Source of the DNA: Desulforamulus profundi
GTDB taxonomy: Bacteria; Bacillota_B; Desulfotomaculia; Desulfotomaculales; Desulfotomaculaceae
DNA: 64,000 bases
Reading direction: 5' to 3'
Assembly (NCBI RefSeq): GCF_002607855.1
Contig: NZ_AWQQ01000037.1
Location: 60,128-124,127, forward strand
A model generated the notes under the pieces. That model saw only the letters and a program-made list of their open reading frames with translations, was not told the DNA's origin and made no database searches. The position numbers and the translations under genes were made by a program. Below, piece after piece: positions 1-9,206 of the stretch. Within the stretch, counting starts at the first letter, position 1; each line of letters starts with the position of its first letter.

Positions 1-1672
1 CGCTGTGCAGGGTCATCAGCACCACCTGGTCGGCTGCCGGGTCATGCCGGTCCAGATCGGTCACCAGCGAGATGGTGGAGAGGAAATCCTCCAGACCGGC
101 TTCCTCTCCCTGCTGCTTGTCATACTCCTTGGTCACCGAAAGGAATTCCTGCAGGTTCTCCAGCCGGGTCCTGGCTTCCACAGTATCCTCGGCCTCCAGT
201 TCCGCCCGGTAGCCGGTCCGGCTGAGAACCTCTTCGGTAATTTCTGTTACGGAAAGGAACTCGGCCTGTTTTGCCAGGCTGTCGACCAGGTCCGCCAGCA
301 GACTGCACTGTTTGCGGGCTTTGGCAGGAATCCCCGGGATGTCATCTGCCATGGCCAGGGTCTGTAAAAGGCTTAAACCCCGCTCCAGGGCGAAGTTTGT
401 GATTTTCTCCAGGGAGGCTGCCCCGATGCCCCGTTTGGGCACATTGATAATGCGGAACAGGCTCTGGCCGTCCGCCGGGTTAACAAGTACCCGCAGGTAA
501 GCCAGCAGATCTTTGATTTCCTTGCGGTCATAGAACTTGAGCCCCCCGAAAATGGTATAGGGGATGCCCAGGCGCAGGAAAGCTTCTTCAAAGACCCGGG
601 ATTGGGCATGGGTCCGGTAAAGAATCGCCATCTCACGGTACTTTCGATTGTGGGAAAAGCGCAGGTCCTTGATCCTGTCGGCCACATAATGGGCTTCAAA
701 CCGCTCACTCTCCGCCCGGTAGACATGAATTAACCGGCCGGCCCCTTTGGCAGTCCATAGTTTCATGTCCTTGGCTTCTGTGTTGTTTTTGATAACGGTA
801 TTAGCCGCTTCCAGAATGTTGCCGGTGGAGCGGTAATTTTGCTCCAGCTTGACCACCTTTGCCTCGGGGTAATCCCGCTCAAAGCTTAAGATGTTGTTGA
901 TGTCCGCCCCCCGCCATTTATAAATGGACTGGTTGGGGTCCCCCACCACGCAGACATTGCGGTAACGCTCCGCCAGCATGGTTACCAGGACGTACTGGGT
1001 ATGGTTGGTGTCCTGGTACTCGTCCACCAGGATATATTTAAACTTTGTCTGGTAGTAGCCCAGCACATGGGGATGCTCTTTAAACAGCCGTACCGTGAGC
1101 ATCAGCAAGTCATCAAAATCCACCGCATTGTTTTTAAACAGCTTCTCCTGGTACAAGCGGTAGACCCGCCCGGCCACCTGTTCAAAGTAATCAAAGGCCT
1201 GCCGATCATACTGGTCCGGCGTCAGGAGCTTGTTCTTGGCCCCGGAGATGACCCCCAGCATGGCACGCGGTTGAAACTGCTTTTCATCAATCTCCAGTTC
1301 CTTGAGGCATTCCTTGATTAACGTTTGCTGGTCCGCATCGTCGTAAATGGAAAAGTTGGAGCCGTAACCAAGGGCTTGAATTTCCCTTCTGAGGATACGC
1401 AGGCAGGCACTGTGAAAGGTGGTGACCCACAGGTCCCTGGCCGCCTCCGGCACCAGGTTTTCCACCCTGGTCCTCATTTCTGCCGCCGCTTTATTGGTAA
1501 AGGTGATGGCCAGTATGTTATAAGGAGGAACCCCCTGGCTCAGGATCCGGGCGATCCGGTGGGTCAACACCCGGGTTTTGCCTGAGCCCGCGCCGGCCAG
1601 CACCAGCAGGGGGCCTTCGGTATACTGCACCGCCTCTGCCTGGGCGGGGTTAAGATTCGCTAAAATGTCCAT
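1..1672 (-). CDS. pcrA: ATP-dependent DNA helicase PcrA/UvrD, N-terminal part, cut by window edge
   Basis: UvrD-family superfamily 1 helicase that unwinds DNA 3'-5' in repair and replication. The reading frame is open from the start codon to the window edge (557 codons of a usual ~730-750). Seen: Walker A AGAGSGKT at residues ~26-33, TFTNKAA, the Walker B box VDEYQDT at ~216-222, GDPNQSIYKWRGA at ~245, QNYRST, and at the window edge LMTLHS, which precedes the family's AKGLEF box. The ATG is preceded by GGAGGAAATA, and the protein begins MDILANLNPAQ as in the family. No frameshift is visible. PcrA rather than Rep or UvrD is inferred from the Firmicute setting. Confidence 0.95.
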   Translation of the reverse strand, partial: MDILANLNPAQAEAVQYTEGPLLVLAGAGSGKTRVLTHRIARILSQGVPPYNILAITFTNKAAAEMRTRVENLVPEAARDLWVTTFHSACLRILRREIQALGYGSNFSIYDDADQQTLIKECLKELEIDEKQFQPRAMLGVISGAKNKLLTPDQYDRQAFDYFEQVAGRVYRLYQEKLFKNNAVDFDDLLMLTVRLFKEHPHVLGYYQTKFKYILVDEYQDTNHTQYVLVTMLAERYRNVCVVGDPNQSIYKWRGADINNILSFERDYPEAKVVKLEQNYRSTGNILEAANTVIKNNTEAKDMKLWTAKGAGRLIHVYRAESERFEAHYVADRIKDLRFSHNRKYREMAILYRTHAQSRVFEEAFLRLGIPYTIFGGLKFYDRKEIKDLLAYLRVLVNPADGQSLFRIINVPKRGIGAASLEKITNFALERGLSLLQTLAMADDIPGIPAKARKQCSLLADLVDSLAKQAEFLSVTEITEEVLSRTGYRAELEAEDTVEARTRLENLQEFLSVTKEYDKQQGEEAGLEDFLSTISLVTDLDRHDPAADQVVLMTLHS

Positions 1673-1714
1673 TATTTCCTCCGTTTGGAAAATGTTATAA
1701 AGAAAACACTCTAC

Positions 1715-1759
1715 ATTATATCACATCCAAGGTTCAAAGTTAGAAATTCATGGTTCAAA
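1715..1759 (-). promoter_or_regulatory. Putative pcrA promoter with two direct repeats
   Basis: On the minus strand an extended -10 box TGATATAAT lies about 43 bases before the pcrA ATG. No good -35 box is present. Instead two 14-base direct repeats (ATCCAAGGTTCAAA and ATTCATGGTTCAAA on the plus strand; 12 of 14 identical) lie 21 bases apart, start to start, and cover the -35 region. This arrangement would suit a regulator binding one face of the helix, but that is inference. Confidence 0.5.
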
Positions 1760-1785
1760 TTTAGTTTTTCTTTTCTCCACACTCT

Positions 1786-1831
1786 AAAAAAGAAAAAGAG
1801 AACGTCCAAGCATCCTTGGTGAACATTCTCT
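1786..1831 (-). terminator. Rho-independent terminator after the coiled-coil gene
   Basis: Read on the minus strand, an AGAGAA...TTCTCT stem with an inner CCAAG/CTTGG stem is followed by TTTTTCTTTTTT. It lies about 45 bases past the stop of the small coiled-coil gene and insulates it from pcrA. Confidence 0.85.
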
Positions 1832-1877
1832 TTCTGATGTCTCACTTTAATAAGGTTAAGAACCAGTTATATAATTA

Positions 1878-2195
1878 CTAGGCCATTCTCTCCATTCTGG
1901 CCACCTTTGTTACCAGATAGCCCAGATCAACAATAACATTCTCTAACTTTACTTCAATGCGGTCGAGCCTGTGGTTTTGCATTTCTCTGTCATCAAACAA
2001 AGCACGAATTTTATCTATCACTTCATTCTCGATCTTGACTTCTAATTTTTGTTGGTTCCCTTCAAGTCTGGACTGTGCTTCTTCAAGTCTGGCCTGCCCC
2101 TCTTCAAGTTTTCCCACACGCCGGTTAAGAGAAACCAGCTCGGTTTTCACGCCCTTGAGTTCATTAAGGATTTCTTTTAATAAAACCTCACTCAT
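1878..2195 (-). CDS. Small coiled-coil protein, unknown function
   Basis: 105-residue protein that I do not recognise beyond a general type. Residues ~5-65 form an amphipathic heptad pattern with near-repeats (EEGQARLEEAQSRLEGNQQKLE), which predicts a long coiled coil. The rest is also helical and rich in charged residues, ending in YLVTKVARMERMA. There is no signal peptide, membrane segment or cysteine. The start is fixed by AAAGGAG nine bases before ATG. It is monocistronic, with its own extended -10 promoter and terminator. Similar short coiled-coil proteins are common in Clostridia genomes; no function is assigned. Confidence 0.75.
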   Translation of the reverse strand: MSEVLLKEILNELKGVKTELVSLNRRVGKLEEGQARLEEAQSRLEGNQQKLEVKIENEVIDKIRALFDDREMQNHRLDRIEVKLENVIVDLGYLVTKVARMERMA

Positions 2196-2280
2196 CGGTC
2201 TACTCCTTTCGGATTTAATCTGGTTAAGTCACGAAAGTTTAGCACCAAGCAATAACAATTTCCCTTCCACCATTTTCCTT

Positions 2281-2310
2281 ATTGTATCACATAGCAGTGA
2301 GGATTCCACT
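2281..2310 (-). promoter_or_regulatory. Putative promoter of the coiled-coil gene
   Basis: Minus-strand extended -10 TGATACAAT (TACAAT 5/6) about 85 bases before the coiled-coil ATG. The -35 is poor (GTGGAA). Moderate support only. Confidence 0.45.
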
Positions 2311-2422
2311 TGTTTTTTAAAACATATGTATTGCAGCGGCCATGACATTACGGGCTAGGGGAGTCCTATTGACCACAGCCGGTTTATCCCGGCGCTTTCA
2401 AACCGCCCCCAATAATCCTTTT

Positions 2423-3112
2423 CTACTTTCTTCTTTTGGACAACTGCTGGTAGATTTCTTCAACGGCTACCCCTTGGTTGGCCAGCAGGACCAGCAGGTG
2501 GTAGATGAGATCAGCGGACTCGTATACGAGTTCCTCTTTGCTGTTCTTGGCCCCGATAATCACTTCGGCGCATTCTTCCCCTACCTTTTTGCAAATTTTA
2601 TCAATCCCTTTATCAAAAAGGTAGGTGGTGTAGGAACCCTCCGGTCTTTCCGCCTTGCGGCTCAGGATCACCTCATATAGCTCATCAATGATGGCGGGAC
2701 TGGTGGAAACCCCCGCCTGCTGCCCCTGTCCGTAGACCTCGGAGGGATCAAACCTTTTTTCTCCCGCTACTGTAACGGAACCGTCCGGCTGTACTTGATT
2801 ATGGAAGCAGGAAGTGTAGCCCTCATGGCAGGCGGCCCCTCCCACCTGCTCCGCCAGCACCAGCAGGGTGTCCGCATCGCAGTCGTAGTAAAAACCTTTT
2901 ACTCTTTGCACATGGCCGGAGGTCTCGCCCTTCTTCCACATTTTCTGCCGGCTGCGGCTGTAAAACCAGGTTTCCCCGGTGCCAAGGGTCTTCTCCACCG
3001 CATCCCGGTTCATCCAGGCCATCATTAAAACTTCCTTTGTATATACATCCTGAACGATAGCCGGGATTAACCCGGCTTCGTTAAACTTCAGGGTCTCTAT
3101 ATTGAACTGCAT
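2423..3112 (-). CDS. hisI: Bifunctional phosphoribosyl-AMP cyclohydrolase / phosphoribosyl-ATP pyrophosphatase
   Basis: HisIE fusion catalysing steps 2 and 3 of histidine synthesis. Residues 1-~115 are the HisI cyclohydrolase: MMAWMNR, the WFYSRSRQKMWKKGETSGH block and metal-binding cysteines in YDCDAD and ACHEGYTSCF. Residues ~138-229 are the HisE pyrophosphatase with KKVGEECAEVIIGAKN and the ESADLIYHLLVLL helix. The length of 229 is typical of the fusion. It is the last gene of the his operon, 80 bases after hisF; that spacer holds a REP-like inverted repeat. The reading frame is intact. Confidence 0.96.
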   Translation of the reverse strand: MQFNIETLKFNEAGLIPAIVQDVYTKEVLMMAWMNRDAVEKTLGTGETWFYSRSRQKMWKKGETSGHVQRVKGFYYDCDADTLLVLAEQVGGAACHEGYTSCFHNQVQPDGSVTVAGEKRFDPSEVYGQGQQAGVSTSPAIIDELYEVILSRKAERPEGSYTTYLFDKGIDKICKKVGEECAEVIIGAKNSKEELVYESADLIYHLLVLLANQGVAVEEIYQQLSKRRK

Positions 3113-3160
3113 ATTCCAATCACCAGCTTTTTATCTTACTTAACAAATAACTTTAATCCG

Positions 3161-3193
3161 AATTCAAGTCAAGAACCGTCCCCAATTTGAATT
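3161..3193. repeat. REP-like inverted repeat between hisF and hisIE
   Basis: AATTCAA and TTGAATT (7 bp) flank an 18-19 base centre containing AAGAACCGTCCCC. The AACCGTCCCC core resembles a short extragenic repeat that I recall from many bacterial genomes, often linked to REP/Y1-transposase families. That link is from memory and unverified. Confidence 0.4.
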
Positions 3194-3194
3194 G

Positions 3195-3953
3195 TTATAT
3201 TCTGACGGGGATATCACGTTGCCTTAAGTATTCTTTGGTTTGCCGGATGGTGTATTCGCCGAAGTGGAAGATGGAGGCCGCCAGGGCGGCGTCAGCCTGG
3301 CCCTCGGTGAGGCCCTGGGCGATGTGCTGCAGGTTGCCGACGCCGCCGGAGGCGATGACCGGAATCTTCACATGCCGGGCGATGGTGCTGGTCAGGGCCA
3401 GGTCAAAACCTTCCTTGGTGCCGTCCCGGTCCATGCTGGTAAGCAGGATTTCACCGGCGCCCAGTTCCTCTGCTTTAACGGCCCATTCCACCGCATCCAG
3501 GCCGGTGGGGGTGCGGCCCCCGTGAATATAGACTTCCCATCTATCCGGACCCACCTGCCGGGCGTCAATGGCCACCACAATGCACTGGCTGCCAAACTTG
3601 ACGGCCCCTTCGGAAATGACCTGGGGATTTTTAATGGCGGCGGTGTTGATGCCGATTTTATCCGCCCCGGCCTTTAACATCAGCCGCATGTCCTCTACGG
3701 TGCGGATGCCCCCGCCCACCGTAAAGGGAATAAACACCTCTTCGGCAGTCCGGCGCACCACGTCCAGCATGGTGGCCCGGCCGTCGGAGGAAGCGGTGAT
3801 GTCCAGAAAGACCAGTTCATCGGCGCCCTCCCGGTCATACAGCGCCGCCAGTTCCACCGGGTCGCCGGCGTCCCTTAGATTGACGAAATTGGTTCCCTTC
3901 ACCACCCTGCCGCCGGTTACATCCAGGCAGGGGATAATTCTTTTCATCAGCAT
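3195..3953 (-). CDS. hisF: Imidazole glycerol phosphate synthase, cyclase subunit HisF
   Basis: Cyclase subunit of the HisF/HisH complex. It uses ammonia from HisH to convert PRFAR to imidazole glycerol phosphate and AICAR. The (beta/alpha)8-barrel is complete: catalytic Asp11 in RIIPCLDV and Asp130 in VVAID, phosphate loops TVGGGI and IASGGVG. The ATG at 3953 is chosen over one seven codons upstream because GGGGGAGG sits just before it and the product then starts [12 protein letters not shown] like the family. 252 residues, normal length. The hisA stop overlaps its start once a missing G in hisA is restored. Confidence 0.97.
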   Translation of the reverse strand: MLMKRIIPCLDVTGGRVVKGTNFVNLRDAGDPVELAALYDREGADELVFLDITASSDGRATMLDVVRRTAEEVFIPFTVGGGIRTVEDMRLMLKAGADKIGINTAAIKNPQVISEGAVKFGSQCIVVAIDARQVGPDRWEVYIHGGRTPTGLDAVEWAVKAEELGAGEILLTSMDRDGTKEGFDLALTSTIARHVKIPVIASGGVGNLQHIAQGLTEGQADAALAASIFHFGEYTIRQTKEYLRQRDIPVRI

Positions 3954-4686
3954 GTTGAATCCTCCCCCGGGCAATGGCCAGGGCCTCCGGCAGCCTGACG
4001 GCTCCGGAATAAAGGGCCTTGCCCATGATGGCCCCCTCCACCCCGTCCGGCTCCAGCGATTTCAGTGCCCGGATGTCCTCCAGGGAGGACACCCCGCCGG
4101 AGGCAATCACCTTCAGGCCGCTGGCCCTGGCCAGCTCTCCGGTAGCAGCCAGGTTCGGTCCGGTCAGTTTGCCGTCCCTCCGAATATCGGTAAAAACAAT
4201 GCGCCCAATGCCCAGCTCTTTTACTTCCAGTGCCAGGGCCAGGGCGGTTTTCTCCACCGTTTCACCCCAGCCCTGGATGGCCACCCGGCCGTCCCGGGCG
4301 TCAATGCCCACCAGGACCCGGTCGCCGTACTTCCGGCAGGCTTCGGCTACCAGTGCCGGCCTTAAAATGGCCGCACTGCCCAGAATGACCCGGTTCACGC
4401 CCAGGGAAAGCAGGTCCTCCAGGGTCTCCATGTCCCGGATGCCGCCGCCCACCTGTACCGGAACGTCCACGGACTGTACAATCCGAGCAATGGACTGCCG
4501 GTTGCGTGGCTGCCCGGCAAAGGCCCCGTCCAGGTCCACCACGTGAATAAACGCTGCCCCCTGCTCCTGCCAGGCCTTGGCAGTGCTGCCAGGGTCATGG
4601 GAATATACGGTGGCGCTGTCCATGCGGCCTTCAATCAGGCGGACGCACTGGCCTTCCTTTAAATCTATGGCGGGAAACAGGATCAT
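3947..4686 (-). CDS. hisA: ProFAR isomerase HisA (single-base deletion near 3' end)
   Basis: Amadori isomerase turning ProFAR into PRFAR. Asp8 ([10 protein letters not shown]) and Asp129 (VGIDARDG) are the catalytic pair; [10 protein letters not shown] and VIASGGVSS bind phosphate. As written, the frame runs ~110 bases into hisF and ends in an unrelated tail. Adding one G to the five-G run at 3964-3968 gives a TGA inside the hisF start (ATGCTGATG), an exact 246-residue protein and the usual tight overlap. I therefore give the repaired end. ATGA overlap with hisH upstream. Confidence 0.93.
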
Positions 4687-5294
4687 GACTTCACCATCTT
4701 TCCAAAGTTTTCGAGAATACGAAGCCCCAGGGTGCTGCTCTTTTCCGGGTGGAACTGAATGCCGAAAACATTGTTGCGGCCCACCACCGAGGCAAATTTC
4801 AACCCGTACTCCGTAAGCGTAACGGCCAGTTCAGGGTCGGCGGGTTCAACGTAATAGGAATGCACAAAATAAAAGGCCGCTCCAGCGGGAACTCCCTCCA
4901 GCAGCGGGGAGGGTTTGGCGATTTCCACCTGGTTCCAGCCCATATGAGGCACCTTCAGGTCTCCCCCGGGGAAGCGCTTGACGGTGCCGGGAAAAATCCC
5001 CAGTCCCCGGGTGGTACCAAATTCTACGCTGGATTCAAAGAGCAGCTGCTGGCCCAGGCAGATGCCCAAAAAGGGCTTGCCCGAATTAATCGCCCGGTGA
5101 ATGGCCTCAATCATACCGGACTTTTTTAAGTTTTCCATAGCGTCTGCAAAGGCCCCGACGCCGGGCAGTACCACTGCCGGGGCCGCCTCGACGGCCGCCG
5201 GATCCTGGACGATCTCCGCCTGGCAGCCCACCCGTTGAAAAGCCTTTTGTACACTGCGTAAATTGCCCATACCGTAATCAATAATGGCAATCAT
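4683..5294 (-). CDS. hisH: Imidazole glycerol phosphate synthase, glutaminase subunit HisH
   Basis: Class I glutamine amidotransferase that feeds ammonia to HisF. The nucleophile is Cys79 in GICLGQQL, with the catalytic His and Glu in FHPEKS near the C-terminus; PGVGAF forms the oxyanion region. 203 residues, family length, frame intact. Its TGA overlaps the hisA ATG (ATGA), and it starts directly after the hisB stop, so the three genes are translationally coupled. Confidence 0.97.
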   Translation of the reverse strand: MIAIIDYGMGNLRSVQKAFQRVGCQAEIVQDPAAVEAAPAVVLPGVGAFADAMENLKKSGMIEAIHRAINSGKPFLGICLGQQLLFESSVEFGTTRGLGIFPGTVKRFPGGDLKVPHMGWNQVEIAKPSPLLEGVPAGAAFYFVHSYYVEPADPELAVTLTEYGLKFASVVGRNNVFGIQFHPEKSSTLGLRILENFGKMVKS

Positions 5295-5883
5295 TTACAG
5301 CACCCCCTTGGTGGAAGGTATGCCTGGTATTTTTTCATCATTAGTTACCGCCTGGCGCAAAGCCCGCCCCAGGGCCTTGAAGGTCCCCTCGATAATATGA
5401 TGGGTATTGCGCCCGCTTAACATTCGAACATGCAGGGTAATGCCGCCGTTGAGGGCCAGGGCCCGGAAAAATTCCTCCACCAGTTCGGTGTCAAAGGACC
5501 CCACTTTGGCTGCCGGCAACGGCAAATCAAACTCCAGGTGCCCCCGGCCGCTGACATCCAGGGCCAACAGCACCAGCGCTTCATCCATGGGGATCAGGCA
5601 TGGCCGTAGCGGTTGATTCCCCGTTTATCACCCAGGGCCTGCCGGATGGCCTGGCCCAGGGTAATGCCGATGTCCTCAACGGTGTGGTGATCATCGATAT
5701 GGGTATCCCTGCGGCCTCCAGGGTCAAATCCAGGGCGCCGTGTTTGGCAAACAGGCAGAGCATGTGGTCTAAAAAGCCAACGCCCGTTTTGATCCGGTAG
5801 TCTCCTGAGCCGTCCAGAGAAATGGCAATTTTTATGTCCGTTTCACCGGTCCTGCGTTCCACCTGTGCCTGCCGCTGCATCAT
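5295..5883 (-). CDS. hisB: Imidazoleglycerol-phosphate dehydratase HisB (two single-base deletions)
   Basis: Monofunctional IGP dehydratase. The manganese-site motifs are present but spread over three frames: GFLDHML (N-terminal frame), DDHHTVED (middle) and RNTHHIIEG (C-terminal). Adding one G at the run at 5707-5709 (CAGGGGATACC) and one C at ~5597 (GCCCTGATCCCC) joins them into a 196-residue protein with no internal stop, the normal length. Two homopolymer errors are far likelier than a dead gene in an intact his operon. ATGA overlap with hisC. Confidence 0.92.
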
Positions 5884-6971
5884 TGCAACTCCCTCCCTGC
5901 CTGCTTCAGTACTTCGGCCAGTGCCTGTAAAAAAGGTCTGTTTTCCTCCGGTGTTCCCACGGATACCCGGAGGAAGCCGGGCAGTTCCGGTCCGCCCAGC
6001 CTGCGAATTAAAATCCCCTTCTCCAAAAGCCCCTGGTAAATTGCTTTGCTCTCGTGGTTGGTGCGGAAGAGGATATAGTTTGCTACCGAAGGATAGGCGG
6101 TGACCCCCTCAATATTCTGCAGCCCTTGCCAGAGCTCTTCCCGCTGTTGAAGAATATCCTGGATTTGTTTTCTGAACAGGTCCCGGTACTCCAATACTAC
6201 CCTGGCAGCTGCCTGGGAAAAGGAGTTTAAGTTAAAGGGTTGTTTTACCTTCTTGATTTGCCGCAGGACATCCGGGTTGGCCAGCATATAGCCCACCCGG
6301 AGGCCGGCCAGGGCAAAGGCCTTGGAGAAGGTCCGCATAATCACTAGATTGGGATAGCGGTTTAACAGGGATACACAGTCTTCCCCGCCAAATTCCAGAT
6401 AGGCTTGATCTACCACCACCAGGCAACTTACCTGCTGCAGCACACTTTCGATTTCTTCCAGGGTGGAGGCGTTGCCCGTCGGGTTGTTGGGGGAGCAAAT
6501 AAAGATCACCCGGGACTCCGGCTGCCTGGCATAACAGACCAGGGCCGGCACGTCTACGGAGAAATCACTGCGGCGGGGCACCGGTATCGGTCTGGCCCCG
6601 GCCACCAGGGAGTGAATTTTATACATGGAAAAGGTGGGGTTGGTGATCAGCACCCGGCCTTCGGTACCAAAGGTTAACAGAATGTTTAAAATCAATTCAT
6701 CCGAGCCGTTGCCCACCATCACCTGCTCCGGTGTCACCCCTGCGTATGCCGCGATGGCCCTGCGCAGTTCGCTGGCTTCACTGTCCGGATAACGGCTTAA
6801 CAGGTCCCCGGCGGCCAGCTGCCCGATACGGCGTGACACTTCCTCCGGAAAGGGGTAGGGGTTTTCGTTGGCATCCAGTTTAATAACCCCGGGGTACAGG
6901 TGCGCATCATAAGGAATCAGTTTATCCAGGCCTTCACGAATGAGACTTGTAACAGCAAAGGGGGCACGCAA
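5880..6971 (-). CDS. hisC: Histidinol-phosphate aminotransferase
   Basis: Fold-type I PLP aminotransferase making histidinol phosphate from imidazole acetol phosphate and glutamate. Seen: LDANENPYP substrate motif, [18 protein letters not shown], and the PLP-lysine site [15 protein letters not shown]. About 363 residues, frame intact. I prefer TTG at 6971 because AAAGGAA is nine bases upstream; a GTG three codons earlier abuts that site. The ATGA overlap with hisB couples the two. Confidence 0.95.
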   Translation of the reverse strand: MRAPFAVTSLIREGLDKLIPYDAHLYPGVIKLDANENPYPFPEEVSRRIGQLAAGDLLSRYPDSEASELRRAIAAYAGVTPEQVMVGNGSDELILNILLTFGTEGRVLITNPTFSMYKIHSLVAGARPIPVPRRSDFSVDVPALVCYARQPESRVIFICSPNNPTGNASTLEEIESVLQQVSCLVVVDQAYLEFGGEDCVSLLNRYPNLVIMRTFSKAFALAGLRVGYMLANPDVLRQIKKVKQPFNLNSFSQAAARVVLEYRDLFRKQIQDILQQREELWQGLQNIEGVTAYPSVANYILFRTNHESKAIYQGLLEKGILIRRLGGPELPGFLRVSVGTPEENRPFLQALAEVLKQAGRELQ

Positions 6972-7023
6972 CCCAATCACTTCCTTTATCTAAAATCTTA
7001 TATTTAACAACCGCCGCACAAAA

Positions 7024-8316
7024 TTATCCCTTTAACCGCACCCTGACGGCATTGGCATGGGCCTGCAGCCCCTCCACCTCCGCCAGCCGGATGATGTCCG
7101 GTCCCAACTTGTTTAAGCTCTCCCGGGAGAAGGAAATAACGCTGGATTTTTTCATAAAGGTATCCACGTTTAAGGGAGAGTAAAAGCGGGCGGTGCCGCC
7201 GGTGGGCAGTACATGGTTGGGACCGGCCAGGTAATCCCCCACCGGTTCCGGTGAGTAATGACCCAGGAAAACAGCCCCGGCGTGCCGGATCTGACCCAAC
7301 CATTGAAAGGGTTCTTCCACCAGCAGTTCCAGGTGTTCCGGCGCAAAAAGATTGGCCAGTTCCAATGATTCGCTTAAACCTCCGGTGATAATGATGGCGC
7401 TGTGGTTAGTCAGGGCTTGCCGGGCGATGTCCTGCCTTGGCAGTTCCGCAACTTGGCGCTCCAGTTCCTGACTGACCGCCAGGGCCAGGGTCTGGTCGTG
7501 GGTAAGTAAAATGGCCGATGCCAGGGTATCATGCTCCGCCTGGGAAAGCATGTCTGCCGCAGCATACACGGGGTTGGCAGAGGCATCCGCCACTACCAGA
7601 ACTTCACTGGGCCCGGCCAGCATGTCAATGCCTACCTGGCCGTAAACCATCCGTTTGGCCAGCGTCACATAAATATTCCCCGGCCCTGTGATCTTGTCGA
7701 CCGGGGCAATGGTCCCGGTACCATAAGCCAGTGCAGCAATGGCCTGGGCGCCGCCCACTTTGTAAATTTCATCCACCCCGGCTTCTGCGGCGGCCACCAG
7801 GGTGTAGGGGTTTACTTTCCCCTCTGACGTGGGCGGTGTCACCATAACAACCTGTTTTACCCCGGCCACCCTGGCAGGGACTGCATTCATCAATACCGAA
7901 GAGGGGTAGGAAGCCGTACCTCCGGGCACATAAATGCCCACCCGGTCCAGGGGGATAATTAACTGACCCAGGACAGTGCCGTCCGGCTCCGGTTGAAACC
8001 AGGAACGGGACAGCTGTTTTTGATGAAAGCGTTCAATTCTGTCTTTGGCCAGTTTCAGGGAGGACAGGACTTCACTGTCAACCTCCCGGTAGGCCTGATC
8101 GATTTCTTCTTGGGATACCCTTAATTGGGTCGGTTTTAAATCAGCCCCGTCAAAGCGTCTGGAAAAACCGCAGAGGGCATCGTCTCCCCTTTGCTGTACC
8201 TCCTCCATAATGGCTGCCACACGACCGGCAAACGCTGCCTGGTTGGTGGCCCGGCTTTCCAGTAAGGAGTTTATTTCCGTCTCCTCAGAAGACTTAATAA
8301 TTCTAACAACATCCAT
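7024..8316 (-). CDS. hisD: Histidinol dehydrogenase
   Basis: Zinc- and NAD-dependent enzyme for the last two steps, histidinol to histidine. Seen: the family signature region from [15 protein letters not shown] to [12 protein letters not shown], containing catalytic Glu/His, plus [10 protein letters not shown] and [10 protein letters not shown]. 430 residues from the ATG at 8316, which has GGAGGGGAG upstream; a start 20 codons earlier lies inside hisG and adds a non-family tail. Frame intact. Overlaps the end of hisG by 14 bases. Confidence 0.97.
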   Translation of the reverse strand: MDVVRIIKSSEETEINSLLESRATNQAAFAGRVAAIMEEVQQRGDDALCGFSRRFDGADLKPTQLRVSQEEIDQAYREVDSEVLSSLKLAKDRIERFHQKQLSRSWFQPEPDGTVLGQLIIPLDRVGIYVPGGTASYPSSVLMNAVPARVAGVKQVVMVTPPTSEGKVNPYTLVAAAEAGVDEIYKVGGAQAIAALAYGTGTIAPVDKITGPGNIYVTLAKRMVYGQVGIDMLAGPSEVLVVADASANPVYAAADMLSQAEHDTLASAILLTHDQTLALAVSQELERQVAELPRQDIARQALTNHSAIIITGGLSESLELANLFAPEHLELLVEEPFQWLGQIRHAGAVFLGHYSPEPVGDYLAGPNHVLPTGGTARFYSPLNVDTFMKKSSVISFSRESLNKLGPDIIRLAEVEGLQAHANAVRVRLKG

Positions 8317-8971
8317 TGAAACTCCCCTCCTCCACCACCTGGCGGATCCTTTCCACCAGGGGATTGATTCGTTCACTTTTCAGCCGGTGGCTGACCCGGT
8401 TAGCGATTAAGCGAGTGGTTGAACTGAGCACATCCGCCACCGGCACCAGCTTATTTTCCCTCATGGTGCGGCCGGTGGAAACCAAATCTACAATCATTTC
8501 AGCCAGACCCACAATGGGGGCCAGTTCAATGTTGCCATGGAGCTTGATAATTTCCATTTGCATGCTCTGCTGGCGGAAAAATTCCTCTGCGATACGGGGA
8601 AATTTTGTGGCCACCCGGGTCTGGTTCCAGTATTGAAGGTCCTGTTCCTTTCCCTCCGGCACCGCCACCACAAAACGGCAGCCGCCGAATTTTAGGTCCA
8701 GTAATTCATAGACATCTTTATGCTGCTCCACAATGGTGTCTTTTCCCGCCAGGCCCAAATCCGCAGCGCCGTATTCCACATAGGTGGGGATATCCGTGGG
8801 CCGGCAAATAATAAAGCGAACCGCGTCCTTTTCCGAATACAGCAGCAACTGGCGTCCCGGCTCTTTGATAAAGTCTATGTCCAAACCTGCCAGACCTAAT
8901 AATTTTACGGATTCATGATATAGGGTTCCTTTTGGCAAGGCAATGGTTAAAAGATCTCGGGCTGCAACCAA
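8303..8971 (-). CDS. hisG: ATP phosphoribosyltransferase, short form catalytic subunit
   Basis: First step of histidine synthesis: ATP + PRPP to PR-ATP. About 222 residues, so this is the short HisG that lacks the regulatory domain and needs HisZ, which is encoded upstream. Seen: [27 protein letters not shown] and the PRPP loop [12 protein letters not shown]. The TTG at 8971 follows AGAGGTGG; GTG three codons earlier is an alternative. It is the first gene after a strong promoter and so heads the main his transcript. Confidence 0.95.
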   Translation of the reverse strand: MVAARDLLTIALPKGTLYHESVKLLGLAGLDIDFIKEPGRQLLLYSEKDAVRFIICRPTDIPTYVEYGAADLGLAGKDTIVEQHKDVYELLDLKFGGCRFVVAVPEGKEQDLQYWNQTRVATKFPRIAEEFFRQQSMQMEIIKLHGNIELAPIVGLAEMIVDLVSTGRTMRENKLVPVADVLSSTTRLIANRVSHRLKSERINPLVERIRQVVEEGSFNGCC

Positions 8972-9013
8972 GGAAACCACCTCTTTAGTTTATTAAATTA
9001 CTAACACAATAAC

Positions 9014-9042
9014 ATGGTAAAACAGCATCATAGTGCTGTCAA
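9014..9042 (-). promoter_or_regulatory. Sigma-A promoter of hisG with a palindrome in the spacer
   Basis: Minus strand: perfect -35 TTGACA, 17-base spacer, -10 TACCAT (4/6). The spacer carries the inverted repeat ACAGCA-N6-TGCTGT (9022-9039), which overlaps the last -35 bases. A repressor bound there would block RNA polymerase. The yerC product, a TrpR-like protein encoded just upstream, is the natural candidate; that pairing is inference. Confidence 0.8.
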
Positions 9043-9065
9043 GAATAAATTTCTCAGGTTATTAG

Positions 9066-9108
9066 AAAAAACTGGCTGGCTCCGTGCCCTAAAGCGCAGG
9101 CACCAGCT
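9066..9108 (-). terminator. Second terminator after hisZ
   Basis: Minus strand hairpin with GCTG/CAGC and GTGCC/GGCAC stems, then CAG and TTTTTT. With the hairpin 45 bases upstream it forms a tandem terminator separating yerC-hisZ from the hisG promoter. Confidence 0.75.
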
Positions 9109-9152
9109 TTAATTCCCTTTGTACAAAACTAAAAGTATTCATTCTGACTTGC

Positions 9153-9177
9153 AAAAAACGCCGGGAGGCCGGCGTTT
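9153..9177 (-). terminator. First terminator after hisZ
   Basis: Minus strand stem AAACGCCGG/CCGGCGTTT with loop CCTC, then a run of T. It lies 30 bases past the repaired hisZ stop. Confidence 0.9.
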
Positions 9178-9206
9178 AGCTTGCTGATAACAGCTACATT
9201 CTCTAT

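Noticed and set aside
2370..2400. GCCGG/CCGGC hairpin after hisIE as a terminator
   Set aside because: The stem is only five base pairs and no T tract follows on the minus strand; the his operon end remains undefined.
3130..3175. Internal promoter for hisIE (TTGACT box)
   Set aside because: The -10 at the right spacing is poor and the gene is close behind hisF, so co-transcription is simpler.
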